The notes: a model not told the origin generated them from the sequence alone. A stretch of 64,000 nt of DNA from G963702155 sp963702155 (GCA_963702155.1 OY969717.1:1488001-1552000); one strand, 5' to 3'. Positions 27,696 through 37,676 are shown, numbered from the stretch's first letter. Translations and numbers: made by a program.

Positions 27696-28247
27696 TTACT
27701 GATTATAAACATAATAAAGAACAGCACTATCGCCGTACGTCTTTTCATTATGAAATATGTACGCGTCGAGTGAGATGGGATTATGATTTTTTTCGACTTC
27801 CAAAACACATACGGTATTTGTGGCGAGCCAATTGCCCTGATGCAAGCTTTTTAAAGTAGGGTCAATCATGTTTTTATTATAAGGAGGGTCTAAAAAAATC
27901 AATGAAAAAGGCTCCATACCATCCGGTCGTTTTTTCAAATTTGTAGCATCACGCAATAGAAAATTAGCCGTTTCAATATTTAAATTTGAAACATTTTCAC
28001 GCGCCAGCTCAAGGGAACGCTTGTTTTTATCCATAAACACCGCCAAACGTGCGCCTTGTGAAATAGCCTCTATACCAAGCGCACCCGTACCGCAAAAGCA
28101 ATCAAGTACATGCGCGCCTCGCACCGCTTGCATATGAGAAAGCGTGTTAAAGATAGCTTGTCGCACCTTATCACTGGTTGGACGGATATCGTAGTTTTTG
28201 GGTGTTTTTAAACGACGCCCGCCATATTCTCCGGCAATCACACGCAT
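27696..28247 (-). CDS. rsmD: 16S rRNA (guanine966-N2)-methyltransferase
   Basis: 183 residues. The SAM-binding motif VLDCFCGTGALGIEAIS and the catalytic LIFLDPPYNK motif are intact, and the N-terminal IAGEYGGRRLKTPKN is diagnostic of RsmD. It methylates G966 of 16S rRNA in the small subunit. It lies 18 bases downstream of the pseudouridine synthase gene on the same strand, so the two RNA-modification genes are probably co-transcribed. Confidence 0.95.
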   Translation of the reverse strand: MRVIAGEYGGRRLKTPKNYDIRPTSDKVRQAIFNTLSHMQAVRGAHVLDCFCGTGALGIEAISQGARLAVFMDKNKRSLELARENVSNLNIETANFLLRDATNLKKRPDGMEPFSLIFLDPPYNKNMIDPTLKSLHQGNWLATNTVCVLEVEKNHNPISLDAYIFHNEKTYGDSAVLYYVYNQ

Positions 28248-28265
28248 TTTTAATAACTAAAGCCT

Positions 28266-29444
28266 TTATTTAAAAAAGTCCGGAATCTGATCACGCATCA
28301 TACGTTGCCCGATTTCTTCGACTTGCCCCTTTTGTATCTTTCCAAGTGTGAATGGGCCATAATTAAGGCGCATCAAGCGATTCACTTGCAAACCAAGAGC
28401 TTCCATCACCTTTCGAATTTCGCGATTTTTCCCCTCACGTAAAGAAACAGATATCCATGTGTTACCACCATCATAGGTCTTACCACTGGCTGTCTTTGAA
28501 GGCGCGCCACTAAGGCGCGCATCATCAATTCTGGCCTCTATTGGCCCATATTGAATACCTTCAATTTTAATACCATCTTTTAAACGCTCTAAGCGCGTAT
28601 TATTGACCCGCCCTAAAACACGTACACGGTATTGACGCTTCCAACCTGTTGCGGGCAACTCCATATAGCGCGATAACTCCCCATCATTGGTTAGCAATAG
28701 CAAACCCTCGCTGTTAATATCAAGTCGTCCAACACTTATTACACGCGGTAAACGATCTGGCAGGGAGTCAAAAACAGTCGCCCGCCCTTGCTCATCCTTA
28801 TGTGACACAACCAGACCAACCGGTTTGTTATAAATAAATAATCGTGTCTGCTCCTGCCTTTGTAAGGGTTTACCATCCACAATCACGCTATCATTAGGTG
28901 TAATAATACAAGCCGGCGTATCCAGTATTTTTCCATTGACCCTAACGCGCCCATCTGCGATCCAGCGCTCAGCATCCCTGCGCGAGCATAAACCTGCCCG
29001 CGCCATAATTTTGGCAATACGCTCACCCTTTATCGTGCCATCTTCATCCCTGTTTCCACCGCCATGTCCGCGTCCGGCATTTGGATCTTGTGTATTGTTT
29101 TGCGTACGGATTTTAGCCGCCTGCTTTTTCTTGGCCGCTTGCTTATCTTTAAAAGCATCCCGATCAAAATAATCTTCCGAGGCACTCTTATCTTTTGTAA
29201 CAGCCCGATCACCAGTATGTTTTTTACGTTTGGCACCATCACCGTCGCGACCCGCATGGCGATCATATTGTTTAGATTTTTTATATGCTGGCTTATCCGC
29301 GCGCCCGTCACGTTCCGATTTTTTGCCGGACGAATGTTTTTTAGAGGCAGAATCAGATGTTTTTTTACGCCCTGCCGCCTTTTTGCGCAGACTATCAAGG
29401 CTATCTCTGGATTTTTGATCGTTTTTATGGTTTTTATCACTCAT
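28266..29444 (-). CDS. RluB/RsuA-family 23S rRNA pseudouridine synthase with basic N-terminal extension
   Basis: 392 residues from the ATG at 29444. The first ~145 residues are Lys/Asp/Ser-rich low complexity, probably disordered and RNA-binding. An S4 domain follows (ERIAKIMARAGLCSRRDAER), then the catalytic domain with Asp in SVGRLDINSEGLLLLTNDG and EGKNREIRKVMEALG. This is the RluB-like layout common in alphaproteobacteria. The reading frame continues upstream, but that part is antisense to tadA. The start codon overlaps the divergent tadA start by two bases. Co-directional with rsmD. Confidence 0.92.
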   Translation of the reverse strand: MSDKNHKNDQKSRDSLDSLRKKAAGRKKTSDSASKKHSSGKKSERDGRADKPAYKKSKQYDRHAGRDGDGAKRKKHTGDRAVTKDKSASEDYFDRDAFKDKQAAKKKQAAKIRTQNNTQDPNAGRGHGGGNRDEDGTIKGERIAKIMARAGLCSRRDAERWIADGRVRVNGKILDTPACIITPNDSVIVDGKPLQRQEQTRLFIYNKPVGLVVSHKDEQGRATVFDSLPDRLPRVISVGRLDINSEGLLLLTNDGELSRYMELPATGWKRQYRVRVLGRVNNTRLERLKDGIKIEGIQYGPIEARIDDARLSGAPSKTASGKTYDGGNTWISVSLREGKNREIRKVMEALGLQVNRLMRLNYGPFTLGKIQKGQVEEIGQRMMRDQIPDFFK

Positions 29445-29898
29445 GGATAAAGACTTTATATATATGCAAGCCGCAATGGAAGAGGCAAATGCAGCCGCTG
29501 CGCGTGAGGAAGTTCCCATAGGCGCGGTTATCGTTAACCCAGAAACAGAAAAAATCATCGCCGCCGCCGGAAACCGTACACGTGAATTTAACGATCCTAC
29601 CGCGCACGCTGAAATACTAGCTATTAGAGAAGCATGTGAAAAAGCGGGCGCGCAGCGCATTCCGGAACTCAATTTATATGTAACATTAGAGCCATGCACT
29701 ATGTGCGCCGCCGCCATAAGCTTTGCGCGTATAAAAAACCTATATATCTCGGCAATTGATAAAAAAGGCGGGGGCGTATTTCACGGCGCAAAATTCTACG
29801 ACCAACCGACATGTCATCACAAACCTGTGGTAAAACACGGCGCTTTGGCAGAAGATAGCGCTATTTTACTCAAAAACTTTTTCAAGAAAAAACGATAG
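29443..29898 (+). CDS. tadA: tRNA-specific adenosine deaminase
   Basis: 151 residues. The zinc site and proton donor are intact: TAHAEILAI (His and Glu) and EPCTMCAAAI (two Cys). It deaminates A34 to inosine in tRNA-Arg(ACG). The start at 29443 keeps the usual N-terminal helix before YMQAAMEEANAAAAREEVPIG; no Shine-Dalgarno is visible before either it or the ATG at 29464. Divergent from the pseudouridine synthase gene, with overlapping start codons. Confidence 0.94.
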   Translation: MDKDFIYMQAAMEEANAAAAREEVPIGAVIVNPETEKIIAAAGNRTREFNDPTAHAEILAIREACEKAGAQRIPELNLYVTLEPCTMCAAAISFARIKNLYISAIDKKGGGVFHGAKFYDQPTCHHKPVVKHGALAEDSAILLKNFFKKKR

Positions 29899-29997
29899 TC
29901 TTTTTAGTTTATATACCTATAAAATATCTTGTATGCCGTAAAAAAACCATGCTATGACATTTATCATATTTTAAATAATTTTATTAAAGGTTAGAAA

Positions 29998-30429
29998 ATG
30001 GCAACGTACTATGACGTTTTAGGGGTAGATAGAAAAGCAAGACGACGCACAATTCAAGAAGCATATGATGCGCGAATAGAAAGATTCGACAAGGCAACGG
30101 ATCTTCAATCTCAAGGACAATGCAAACAAATCGAACAGGCCGGGGATATACTATTAAACAGTTGGAAAAAAAGAATTTACGATAGATGGTTAAAATCTGA
30201 TACCAATGAAAGCTTTAAGTCTTATCGCTTTAAAGAAAATATAAAAGATGGCTTTAAAACAGCAATGGGCGCATCCGCCATAGTAGCATCAGGCATCGCT
30301 TTATCATTTAATAGCTGCTCAAACGAAGATGCAGAAAAAATTGGTCCCGAAGATAATATTGATGTATATACACCAATTAATGAAAATGATGAAACCCCCT
30401 TGGATTTTGGATCTGCCCCGGAAAGATAA
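29998..30429 (+). CDS. J-domain-like protein lacking HPD, with a hydrophobic segment
   Basis: 143 residues. Residues 4-63 resemble a J-domain (YYDVLGVDRKARRRTIQEAYD ... DILLNSWKKRIYDRWL), but the loop that should hold His-Pro-Asp reads ERFDKATD. Without HPD it should not stimulate DnaK. Residues 87-103 form a short hydrophobic segment (MGASAIVASGIALSF) followed by a Cys and an acidic C-terminal tail. A pseudo-J protein with a membrane-associated segment is the best description; no partner gene is adjacent. AAAGG lies 8 bases before the ATG. Confidence 0.72.
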   Translation: MATYYDVLGVDRKARRRTIQEAYDARIERFDKATDLQSQGQCKQIEQAGDILLNSWKKRIYDRWLKSDTNESFKSYRFKENIKDGFKTAMGASAIVASGIALSFNSCSNEDAEKIGPEDNIDVYTPINENDETPLDFGSAPER

Positions 30430-30436
30430 TAGAACT

Positions 30437-31711
30437 TTAAACGGCGCGCCAACCGATATCAGTGCGATAAAACCCTTCTGGCCAATCTATTTTCGACGCC
30501 GAATTATACGCATAGGTTTGTGCTTGTTTTATAGTGTCCCCTGTAGCAGTAATACCCAAAACACGGCCGCCAATATTGACGATATCGCCATCATCGTTCT
30601 TGGTAGTTCCTGCATGAAAAACGACCGCATGGTCGGACTTACTAGCTTTGCTAAATCCCTTTATAACCGTGCCTTTTTGATAAGAAGCCGGATAGCCATT
30701 TGCCGCCATAACGACACAAAGCGCAGCTTGATCTGACCATGAAACCTCACTCTTAATCTCTTCCAATTTGCCATGCGCGCATGCATTCAGGATGGAGAGT
30801 AAATCCCCTTGCAAACGCATAACCAAGGTTTGGCATTCCGGATCACCAAAGCGAACATTATATTCAATAAGCTTAGGATTTCCGTCTACAATCATTAAAC
30901 CTGCATATAGCACACCTTGAAAGGGCATGCCCTCATCCGCCATGGCTTTAACCGTTGGGCGGATAATTGTATTTAAAATCTCTGTTTCTAGATCGCGTGT
31001 CATCAATCGCGCAGGGCTATAGGCCCCCATGCCACCGGTATTGGGGCCTTTATCGCCATCAAAGGCACGCTTATGATCTTGCGCAGAATTAAAAGGTAAA
31101 ATCGTTTTACCATCCGAAAGCGCAAAATAACTCACTTCCTCACCTTTTAAAAATTCCTCAATAACAATAGATGCCCCCGCATCACCAAATGCATTACCAG
31201 AAAGCATATCTTTAACACCGGCCTGCGCATCATCCATCGTTTCACAAATAAGCACACCCTTTCCCGCCGCCAAGCCATCAGCTTTAATAACGATTGGTAA
31301 ACTTTGCGTTTGTAAATAATCAAGTGCCAGATCAACATCGGTAAATCGTTCATACCCCGCGGTCGGTATGTTATATTTTTTACAAAGGTCTTTCATAAAA
31401 CCTTTGGAGCCTTCTAATTGCGCAGCATCCTTAGAAGGGCCAAAAACGGCTATCCCTTTGTTATTTAATAGGTTTGAAAGTCCGGCAACCAAAGGTCCTT
31501 CAGGGCCTATCACAACCAGATCTATACTTTTTTCAACCGTAAAATTAGTAAGCGCATCAATTTTATCGATGCCAATATCAACAATCTTTGCACATTGCTC
31601 AATCCCGGCATTTCCAGGGGCACAATAAAGCGCATCACATAAATCTGATTGCGCCATCGCCCATGCCAGCGCATGCTCACGCCCGCCGCTTCCAATAAGT
31701 AGAACTCTCAT
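30437..31711 (-). CDS. purD: Phosphoribosylamine-glycine ligase
   Basis: 424 residues, normal length. The N-terminal VLLIGSGGREHALAW, the ATP-grasp segment (VIKADGLAAGKGV), GFMKDLCKKYNIPTAGY and the GDPECQ metal/phosphate motif identify GAR synthetase. It performs the second step of de novo purine synthesis. CTGGAG precedes the ATG. It lies just downstream of putA on the same strand. Confidence 0.97.
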   Translation of the reverse strand: MRVLLIGSGGREHALAWAMAQSDLCDALYCAPGNAGIEQCAKIVDIGIDKIDALTNFTVEKSIDLVVIGPEGPLVAGLSNLLNNKGIAVFGPSKDAAQLEGSKGFMKDLCKKYNIPTAGYERFTDVDLALDYLQTQSLPIVIKADGLAAGKGVLICETMDDAQAGVKDMLSGNAFGDAGASIVIEEFLKGEEVSYFALSDGKTILPFNSAQDHKRAFDGDKGPNTGGMGAYSPARLMTRDLETEILNTIIRPTVKAMADEGMPFQGVLYAGLMIVDGNPKLIEYNVRFGDPECQTLVMRLQGDLLSILNACAHGKLEEIKSEVSWSDQAALCVVMAANGYPASYQKGTVIKGFSKASKSDHAVVFHAGTTKNDDGDIVNIGGRVLGITATGDTIKQAQTYAYNSASKIDWPEGFYRTDIGWRAV

Positions 31712-31738
31712 TTTTATTAACTCCAGATTTTAGATATT

Positions 31739-34700
31739 TTATATTTCGCCATCATCTATCGACAAGAGCGACGCATTACCGCCCGCCGCCGTAGTATCAA
31801 TACTTATAGTTTTTTCCGTTGCAAACCGGTGCAAATAAAATGGCCCGCCAGCCTTTGGCCCAGTACCGGATAATCCGAGCCCGCCAAATGGCTGACTACC
31901 TACAGTGGCACCAATCATACTCCGATTTATATAAACATTACCCGCATGAATAGTATTTGAAAAATTCTCATGCATGCTTTGAATACGGCTATGAATACCA
32001 AAGGTCAACCCGTATCCTTTTTCATTAATCATCTCGATCAATTGATCCATTTGATTCTGCGCAAATCTAACAACATGCAAAACAGGGCCAAAAACCTCAT
32101 GCTCTATAGAGCCAAGATCATTGATTTCAAAAGTACAGGGACCAAAATAATGCCCCTGATCGCGCAAAGCCTGATTAACAGGGACTTCATAAATAAGGCG
32201 GCCATACCCTTCCAAATCCTTGCGATGCTTGACCAATATTGCACGCGCATGCTCATCAATAACAGGGCCTAGATCGCTTGATAAAAGGGTTGGGCTATCA
32301 ACCTGCAGCAAAGCCATTGCGCCTTTGAGCATGTCTATCGTTTTATCCGCAATATCGGCTTGTAAGCACAAAATGCGCAGCGCCGAACATCGCTGCCCTG
32401 CAGAACCAAAAGCGCTTTTAATGACATCATCAACGACTTGCTCTGTGAGCGCAGATGAATCAACAACCATGACATTCAGACCGCCCGTCTCTGCAATCAA
32501 AGGAACAATAGGCCCATCCTTTGCCGCCAGCATGCGGTTAATATGCCGCGATACGTTTGTCGATCCGGTAAAGGCAACGCCAGCAACATCTTCATGCTGA
32601 ACCAGTGCCGCGCCTGTTTCGCCATCTCCCAAAATCAAATTAATCGCGCTTTTCGGTATGCCCGCCTTATACATAAGCTGAACTGCGCGATGTGCAATGG
32701 CGGGAGTTTGCTCCGCCGGTTTTGCAATTACCGTATTTCCCGCCATGAGTGCGGCAACAACTTGTCCGGTAAAGATCGCAAGCGGAAAATTCCACGGGCT
32801 TATACAAACGAATACCCCGCGCCCATTCAAGGTAAGCGTATTCCGCTCTCCGGTTACGCCTGGCAAATCTATACCCGCCGCATCAAAAAGACCGCGTCCT
32901 TTATTGGCATAGTAACGGCAAAAGTCTATAGCTTCTCTGATCTCCGCAATGGCATCTTCTATCGTTTTTCCTGCCTCGCGCACACACAAGGAAATTAGTT
33001 CCGCCTTGTGATCCTCTATTAGATTGGCAAAAGTTTCAATTTTATACGCGCGGTCTGATGCCTCTGTCTGTGACCATGCATTATACGCCTTACGTGCCGT
33101 TTTGAACGCATCCTTAACATCCCGCGCATCCATGGGCCACCATATACCCAAATTATCGCCAAACTTGCCCGGATTTTGAAGATCTTCCATTTGGCGGCCT
33201 CTTATAGATTGCCCCCCGACAAGAGATGTTGCCTCATACGGTGCCTTACGACTCGCCATATCATCATAAAGCGCATCTATTGTTTGTAAGTCGCTCAAAT
33301 CCATACCACGTGAATTTGTTCGGCCACGCGGCGCTTCGTTCACATATATATTATCTGGAAGCATAATTTTCGGATGCCGCTGATCATCGCGATTTTTTAC
33401 TACTCCCACCGGATCGCGCGTCAAATCATCCAAAGGCGTCTCCTTATCCATAATTTTATGAACAAACGAGCTATTTGCGCCATTTTCTAGCAAACGCCGC
33501 ACTAGGTAAGGTAATAAATCACTATAATTGCCCACTGGTGCATAAATACTGATTGGCACATCCTTATAAATTTCGCCCATAACATCAAATAAGGAGGCGC
33601 CCATCCCATGTAGACGTTGAAACATGTATCCGGCATCATCCGTGCCGCCAACTTGCGAGATATCCGCCAATTCACGTACTGCCATAACCGTATGTGCATT
33701 ATGCGTTCCGAACATCGGGAATAATCGGCCTTTGGCTTCAAACAAACGCTTTGCGCACGCTAAATAAGCCACATCTGTATTGGTTTTACGGCTCCATACA
33801 GGAAAATCCTTTAACCCCATAACTTGCGCGCGCTTAATCTCGCTATCCCAATATGCGCCTTTAACAAGGCGAACCTGCATTGTAATATCGTGTTTTTTGG
33901 CAAGAGCTTCGATATATCCGATAAGCGGATATGCGCGTTTTTGATACGCCTGCACCGCCATCCCAAAGCCATCCCATCCTTTGAAAGAAAAAGCCTCCAG
34001 CGTACCCTGAATAACCAATAGCGAAAGATCAAGCCGCTCTGCTTCTTCGGCATCAACGGTAAGACTCAAATTCGCCGCCATGGCCTTTTGCGCCAGAAAA
34101 CCGAGTTTATCGACCAAATCCGGTACACATATATCTTTATGCGCGTAATGATATTGCGGATGAAGCGCGGAGAGCTTAACCGAAATCCCGTGATGCGGGC
34201 GACCATTCAACCCATTTCTCGGATCGCTTTCAAAAAAGGCTACACGTTCAATCGCGTTTATATAGGTTTGAAAATAAAGCTCTGCATCTTTTAATGTGCG
34301 GGCCCCCTCACCCAGCATATCATAAGACATACCATAGTTTTTTTCAGTATAAGGTGCGGCATTTTTAATGGCCTCATCAATGGTCTGCCCGATCACAAAT
34401 TGACCGCCCATAACATGCATCGCCTTGATCATCGTCTCACGTATAATCGGTTCTGATATACCTGATAAAGCGCCCGATAAGGATTTACGCGACATCAGCA
34501 AACCGGCACCCGCTGCACGCGTAATCCAGTCCCGGCTTTTGCCTTGCGCATCCAGCCAGTTCGCAGCGGCAATCTTGTCTTTGATAAGCAAGCCTGCCGT
34601 TTTCTTATCCGGAATACGGAGCAAAGCCTCGGCAAGCGCCATAAGCGCCAGCCCCTCCTCGGTATCAAGGGAGTATTGCTGTAAGAAAGCTTCTAGCTGA

Positions 34701-34867
34701 CCGCTCTTTGATTTTTTCGCACGAATACCGCGGATCAAATCTTTCGCCCGCTCCGATACAAAATCACTATCCACCTCGTCCCAACGAAGCGCAATCAGCA
34801 GCTCCTCTATTGCCGCATTTTCATCGGCATAAAGATAATTCATATAGTCAGGATAGGTCTGTGTCAT
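31739..34867 (-). CDS. putA: Bifunctional proline dehydrogenase / P5C dehydrogenase (PutA)
   Basis: 1042 residues. The N-terminal PRODH barrel (about 60-500) contains GISVKLSALHPQY, LTVDAEEAERL and MQVRLVKGAYWDSEIK, and the C-terminal aldehyde dehydrogenase (about 530-1015) has SPWNFPLAIFTGQ, Glu in AETGGLN and the catalytic Cys in GSAGQRCSALR. It oxidises proline to glutamate, passing electrons to quinone via FAD. The N-terminal ribbon-helix-helix DNA-binding domain of E. coli PutA is absent, so this form should not repress its own gene. purD follows with a 27-base gap. Confidence 0.96.
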   Translation of the reverse strand: MTQTYPDYMNYLYADENAAIEELLIALRWDEVDSDFVSERAKDLIRGIRAKKSKSGQLEAFLQQYSLDTEEGLALMALAEALLRIPDKKTAGLLIKDKIAAANWLDAQGKSRDWITRAAGAGLLMSRKSLSGALSGISEPIIRETMIKAMHVMGGQFVIGQTIDEAIKNAAPYTEKNYGMSYDMLGEGARTLKDAELYFQTYINAIERVAFFESDPRNGLNGRPHHGISVKLSALHPQYHYAHKDICVPDLVDKLGFLAQKAMAANLSLTVDAEEAERLDLSLLVIQGTLEAFSFKGWDGFGMAVQAYQKRAYPLIGYIEALAKKHDITMQVRLVKGAYWDSEIKRAQVMGLKDFPVWSRKTNTDVAYLACAKRLFEAKGRLFPMFGTHNAHTVMAVRELADISQVGGTDDAGYMFQRLHGMGASLFDVMGEIYKDVPISIYAPVGNYSDLLPYLVRRLLENGANSSFVHKIMDKETPLDDLTRDPVGVVKNRDDQRHPKIMLPDNIYVNEAPRGRTNSRGMDLSDLQTIDALYDDMASRKAPYEATSLVGGQSIRGRQMEDLQNPGKFGDNLGIWWPMDARDVKDAFKTARKAYNAWSQTEASDRAYKIETFANLIEDHKAELISLCVREAGKTIEDAIAEIREAIDFCRYYANKGRGLFDAAGIDLPGVTGERNTLTLNGRGVFVCISPWNFPLAIFTGQVVAALMAGNTVIAKPAEQTPAIAHRAVQLMYKAGIPKSAINLILGDGETGAALVQHEDVAGVAFTGSTNVSRHINRMLAAKDGPIVPLIAETGGLNVMVVDSSALTEQVVDDVIKSAFGSAGQRCSALRILCLQADIADKTIDMLKGAMALLQVDSPTLLSSDLGPVIDEHARAILVKHRKDLEGYGRLIYEVPVNQALRDQGHYFGPCTFEINDLGSIEHEVFGPVLHVVRFAQNQMDQLIEMINEKGYGLTFGIHSRIQSMHENFSNTIHAGNVYINRSMIGATVGSQPFGGLGLSGTGPKAGGPFYLHRFATEKTISIDTTAAGGNASLLSIDDGEI

Positions 34868-34940
34868 AAAGGCTCGCTATAAAAATATATAGGGTAAGGA
34901 CGCTTGTAATTTTAGTACTCAATGAAATACTATCGCTATT

Positions 34941-36569
34941 ATGAGTAAAAACAAAACACAAAACGGCGACATGCTTTCAAATTCATCCTCTGAAAAGGCG
35001 GACACAAAAAGCGACGCGCCAAAATCCAACGTACCTGAATTTTCGGTATCTGATCTTGCTTTCTCACTCAAAAAAACATTAGAAGATAATTTTGGACGCG
35101 TCCGCGTGCGCGGTGAATTATCACGCGTATCTATCCCTGCATCAGGTCACATGTATTCGAGCCTAAAAGATGATGGCGCAGTTATTGATGCCGTATGTTG
35201 GAAAGGTGTTTTATCGAAAATTTCAATTAAGCCTGAAGAGGGTATGGAAGTTATTTGCACGGGCCGTATATCAACCTATCCGCAGCGCTCCAACTATCAA
35301 TTAATTATCGAGCGGATGGAACTGGCGGGTGAAGGCGCACTTTTAAAGCTTTTGGAAGATCGCAAGAAAAAACTGGCCGCAGAAGGATTATTTGCAAAAG
35401 AGCGTAAGCGTAAACTCCCTTATCTGCCCAAAGTTATAGGCGTTATAACATCCCCAACCGGTGCTGTTATTCGTGATATTATTCATCGTCTGGATGACCG
35501 GTTCCCACGTCATGTTATTTTATGGCCTACTTTGGTACAAGGCGAGAATGCAAGCGACCAAATTGCGGCTGCAATCCACGGATTTCAAACACTTAATCAG
35601 CATGGAATGCCAAAGCCGGATTTATTGATTCTTGCCCGCGGCGGAGGATCGTTGGAAGATTTAATGCCGTTCAATGAGGAAAATGTTGTGCGCGCCATTG
35701 CGAATTCATGCATTCCCGTTATTTCTGCCGTTGGTCATGAAACAGATACAACACTGTCCGATTATGCTGCAGATATGCGTGCCCCTACCCCAACAGGCGC
35801 GGCCGAAATTGCCGTCCCAGTACGCCGTGATTTAATGGCATACACTTTAGAAACACAAAGCCGTATGGTAACAGCGATAAGCCGCGGCATGACCGAGCGT
35901 CACAACAAAACCGGAACGCTCAAAGCAAGGCTGGGCGATCCTGCCCGTTTATTAGAAACAAAAACACAGCATATCGATCACAGCGCATCAAAAATGCTGC
36001 ATGCATATCGCCATCTTTTAAACAAAAAGAGCGAGCGTACCATACAAATATCAGGGCGTTTATTACGCCCTAAAGATCAGATTTTAAAAGCAGAAAATCG
36101 TTTGAATACCAGCGCCCAAAAGCTTGAAAACATAATCACCATCATTCAAAGAGAGCGTCACAACAAAATTAATAACGCGGCCTCACGCTTGCGTAAGCCT
36201 GATTATAAAAATACGCAGCAAAGCCTGGGACGTGCCGCAGACCGATTAAAAGATACAAAAATAAAAATGTTCGAACCCTATAAAATCCGTGTTAAACAGC
36301 TGGATAAATTACTTCAGGCATATTCATACGAAAATGTTTTAAAGCGTGGATTTACAGTTATTCAGGATGAGAAAGGTCATTTAATTTCAGATGGAAAAAA
36401 TATAAAAACAGGACAAATTTTAAATATCAAATTTCGTGATAAGCACATTATAAAGGCTATTACACAATCAAAAAATGCTGCGCCTAAAAAAGATAAAGTA
36501 TCTGAAAATACAGAAAATAAAAAACAAAATACGTCGAAACAAAAACCACAGCAAGCATCATTATTTTAA
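34941..36569 (+). CDS. xseA: Exodeoxyribonuclease VII large subunit
   Basis: 542 residues. An N-terminal OB-fold (VSDLAFSLKKTLEDNFGRVRV, GHMYSSLKDDGAVIDAVCW) is followed by the catalytic region with IGVITSPTGAVIRDI, LARGGGSLEDLMPFNEE and SAVGHETDTTLSDYAADMRAPTPTGAAE. A long coiled C-terminal part follows. It is divergent from putA. The small subunit xseB is not in the window. The extended Lys-rich C-terminus is a minor deviation. Confidence 0.96.
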   Translation: MSKNKTQNGDMLSNSSSEKADTKSDAPKSNVPEFSVSDLAFSLKKTLEDNFGRVRVRGELSRVSIPASGHMYSSLKDDGAVIDAVCWKGVLSKISIKPEEGMEVICTGRISTYPQRSNYQLIIERMELAGEGALLKLLEDRKKKLAAEGLFAKERKRKLPYLPKVIGVITSPTGAVIRDIIHRLDDRFPRHVILWPTLVQGENASDQIAAAIHGFQTLNQHGMPKPDLLILARGGGSLEDLMPFNEENVVRAIANSCIPVISAVGHETDTTLSDYAADMRAPTPTGAAEIAVPVRRDLMAYTLETQSRMVTAISRGMTERHNKTGTLKARLGDPARLLETKTQHIDHSASKMLHAYRHLLNKKSERTIQISGRLLRPKDQILKAENRLNTSAQKLENIITIIQRERHNKINNAASRLRKPDYKNTQQSLGRAADRLKDTKIKMFEPYKIRVKQLDKLLQAYSYENVLKRGFTVIQDEKGHLISDGKNIKTGQILNIKFRDKHIIKAITQSKNAAPKKDKVSENTENKKQNTSKQKPQQASLF

Positions 36570-36581
36570 TTTGAATTGATC

Positions 36582-37676
36582 TTAGCGATCAAAATCCATT
36601 AACACACCGCTATCTTCAAAAGCTTCGATTAAATCTTCGGCAAGCGTGTTGAGTTTTTGTGCTCCATCCAAGGAAGAGCGAACAATCTCTAACGCTTCGA
36701 CTATATCCATTTCAGGCTCAAGCGTTACAAATTCATGTGTCGTTTTAATACGCGCATAGAAATGAATAAGCTCGCTAGAAAGTCTGCGCCCCAAAACATC
36801 AAGCTTGTCCGCATTTCTATCAAAAACTGCACGACTAAGAGAGGGCTGCTTTTGCACAATATCACCTGTCTTTTTATATTTAGGCGGCTTTGTTGTATTT
36901 TTAAGATCAGCAAGAATTTCTTCATAAACAACAGTGTATGCCTCGATTTTGGATTTATTGGCTTTAAGCTCCGAATCAAGCATAACAGCAACGATCGAGC
37001 GCTCTTTATCTCGCAACTTACGCTCTTCGCCCATCATCAACATATTGTCGTTTTGTGCGGTAATAACTTGCCGAAACCCTCGCATAATAATAACGCTTAT
37101 AACTGTAAACGCTCCAATAATGCATAAAAATAATATAAATCCGAGCGTAATAAAATATGTACCTTCGGCGGCTGCATTCCCGTTAGCGCCCGTACCCGAT
37201 TGCGCCCATATACCCTGCCCCATGTCATAGGCTTGGCGCTCTGCCTGAAGATAAGGCGCTTCAAACAGTGTGGAATTTATATCAGAACGGTTAACGCTAA
37301 CATAGCCTTGCTGGATCATGGAAAGCCCTAAATCCGTGCCGTCTTGATTAACGCATTGTGCCACCACTATGGCCTGCTCCCTGCGCTGTATTTCACATTT
37401 TACCGGCCTGTTACCAATCGTATCAGAAAGAGCCATGCGCGCTCTTAATTTCAAATATGCATTATTATCTGGCAGATTATCAACGCCCCACAAGCGCACG
37501 TTATTTGTACCTGCACGCAAAACATTAGCTTTGATAACGCTAACATTGGTTTCAAACTGCTGCCCCTGACGGGCGGTTTTCGAAGCAGTGTTATCTTGCG
37601 CCATCGCTTTATTTGTAAACGCCAAAAAAATACACAATAGTACAAAGCTACACATGAAAAACCGTACAAAACGCAT
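36582..37676 (-). CDS. SNase-like membrane protein with degenerate active site
   Basis: About 364 residues from the ATG at 37676, which begins a normal signal peptide (ending KAMAQ); an ATG at 37751 would give a 25-residue extension. A periplasmic staphylococcal-nuclease-like domain (about 35-165: NVRLWGVDNLP, VVAQCVNQDGTDLG, AYDMGQGIWA) is followed by a membrane helix (about 178-202) and a cytosolic helical domain with long coiled stretches. The nuclease metal-binding DGD is missing (reads RAG) and the second catalytic Arg is replaced, though VRL and GVD remain. Probably not an active nuclease. Convergent with xseA. Confidence 0.75.
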   Translation of the reverse strand: MRFVRFFMCSFVLLCIFLAFTNKAMAQDNTASKTARQGQQFETNVSVIKANVLRAGTNNVRLWGVDNLPDNNAYLKLRARMALSDTIGNRPVKCEIQRREQAIVVAQCVNQDGTDLGLSMIQQGYVSVNRSDINSTLFEAPYLQAERQAYDMGQGIWAQSGTGANGNAAAEGTYFITLGFILFLCIIGAFTVISVIIMRGFRQVITAQNDNMLMMGEERKLRDKERSIVAVMLDSELKANKSKIEAYTVVYEEILADLKNTTKPPKYKKTGDIVQKQPSLSRAVFDRNADKLDVLGRRLSSELIHFYARIKTTHEFVTLEPEMDIVEALEIVRSSLDGAQKLNTLAEDLIEAFEDSGVLMDFDR

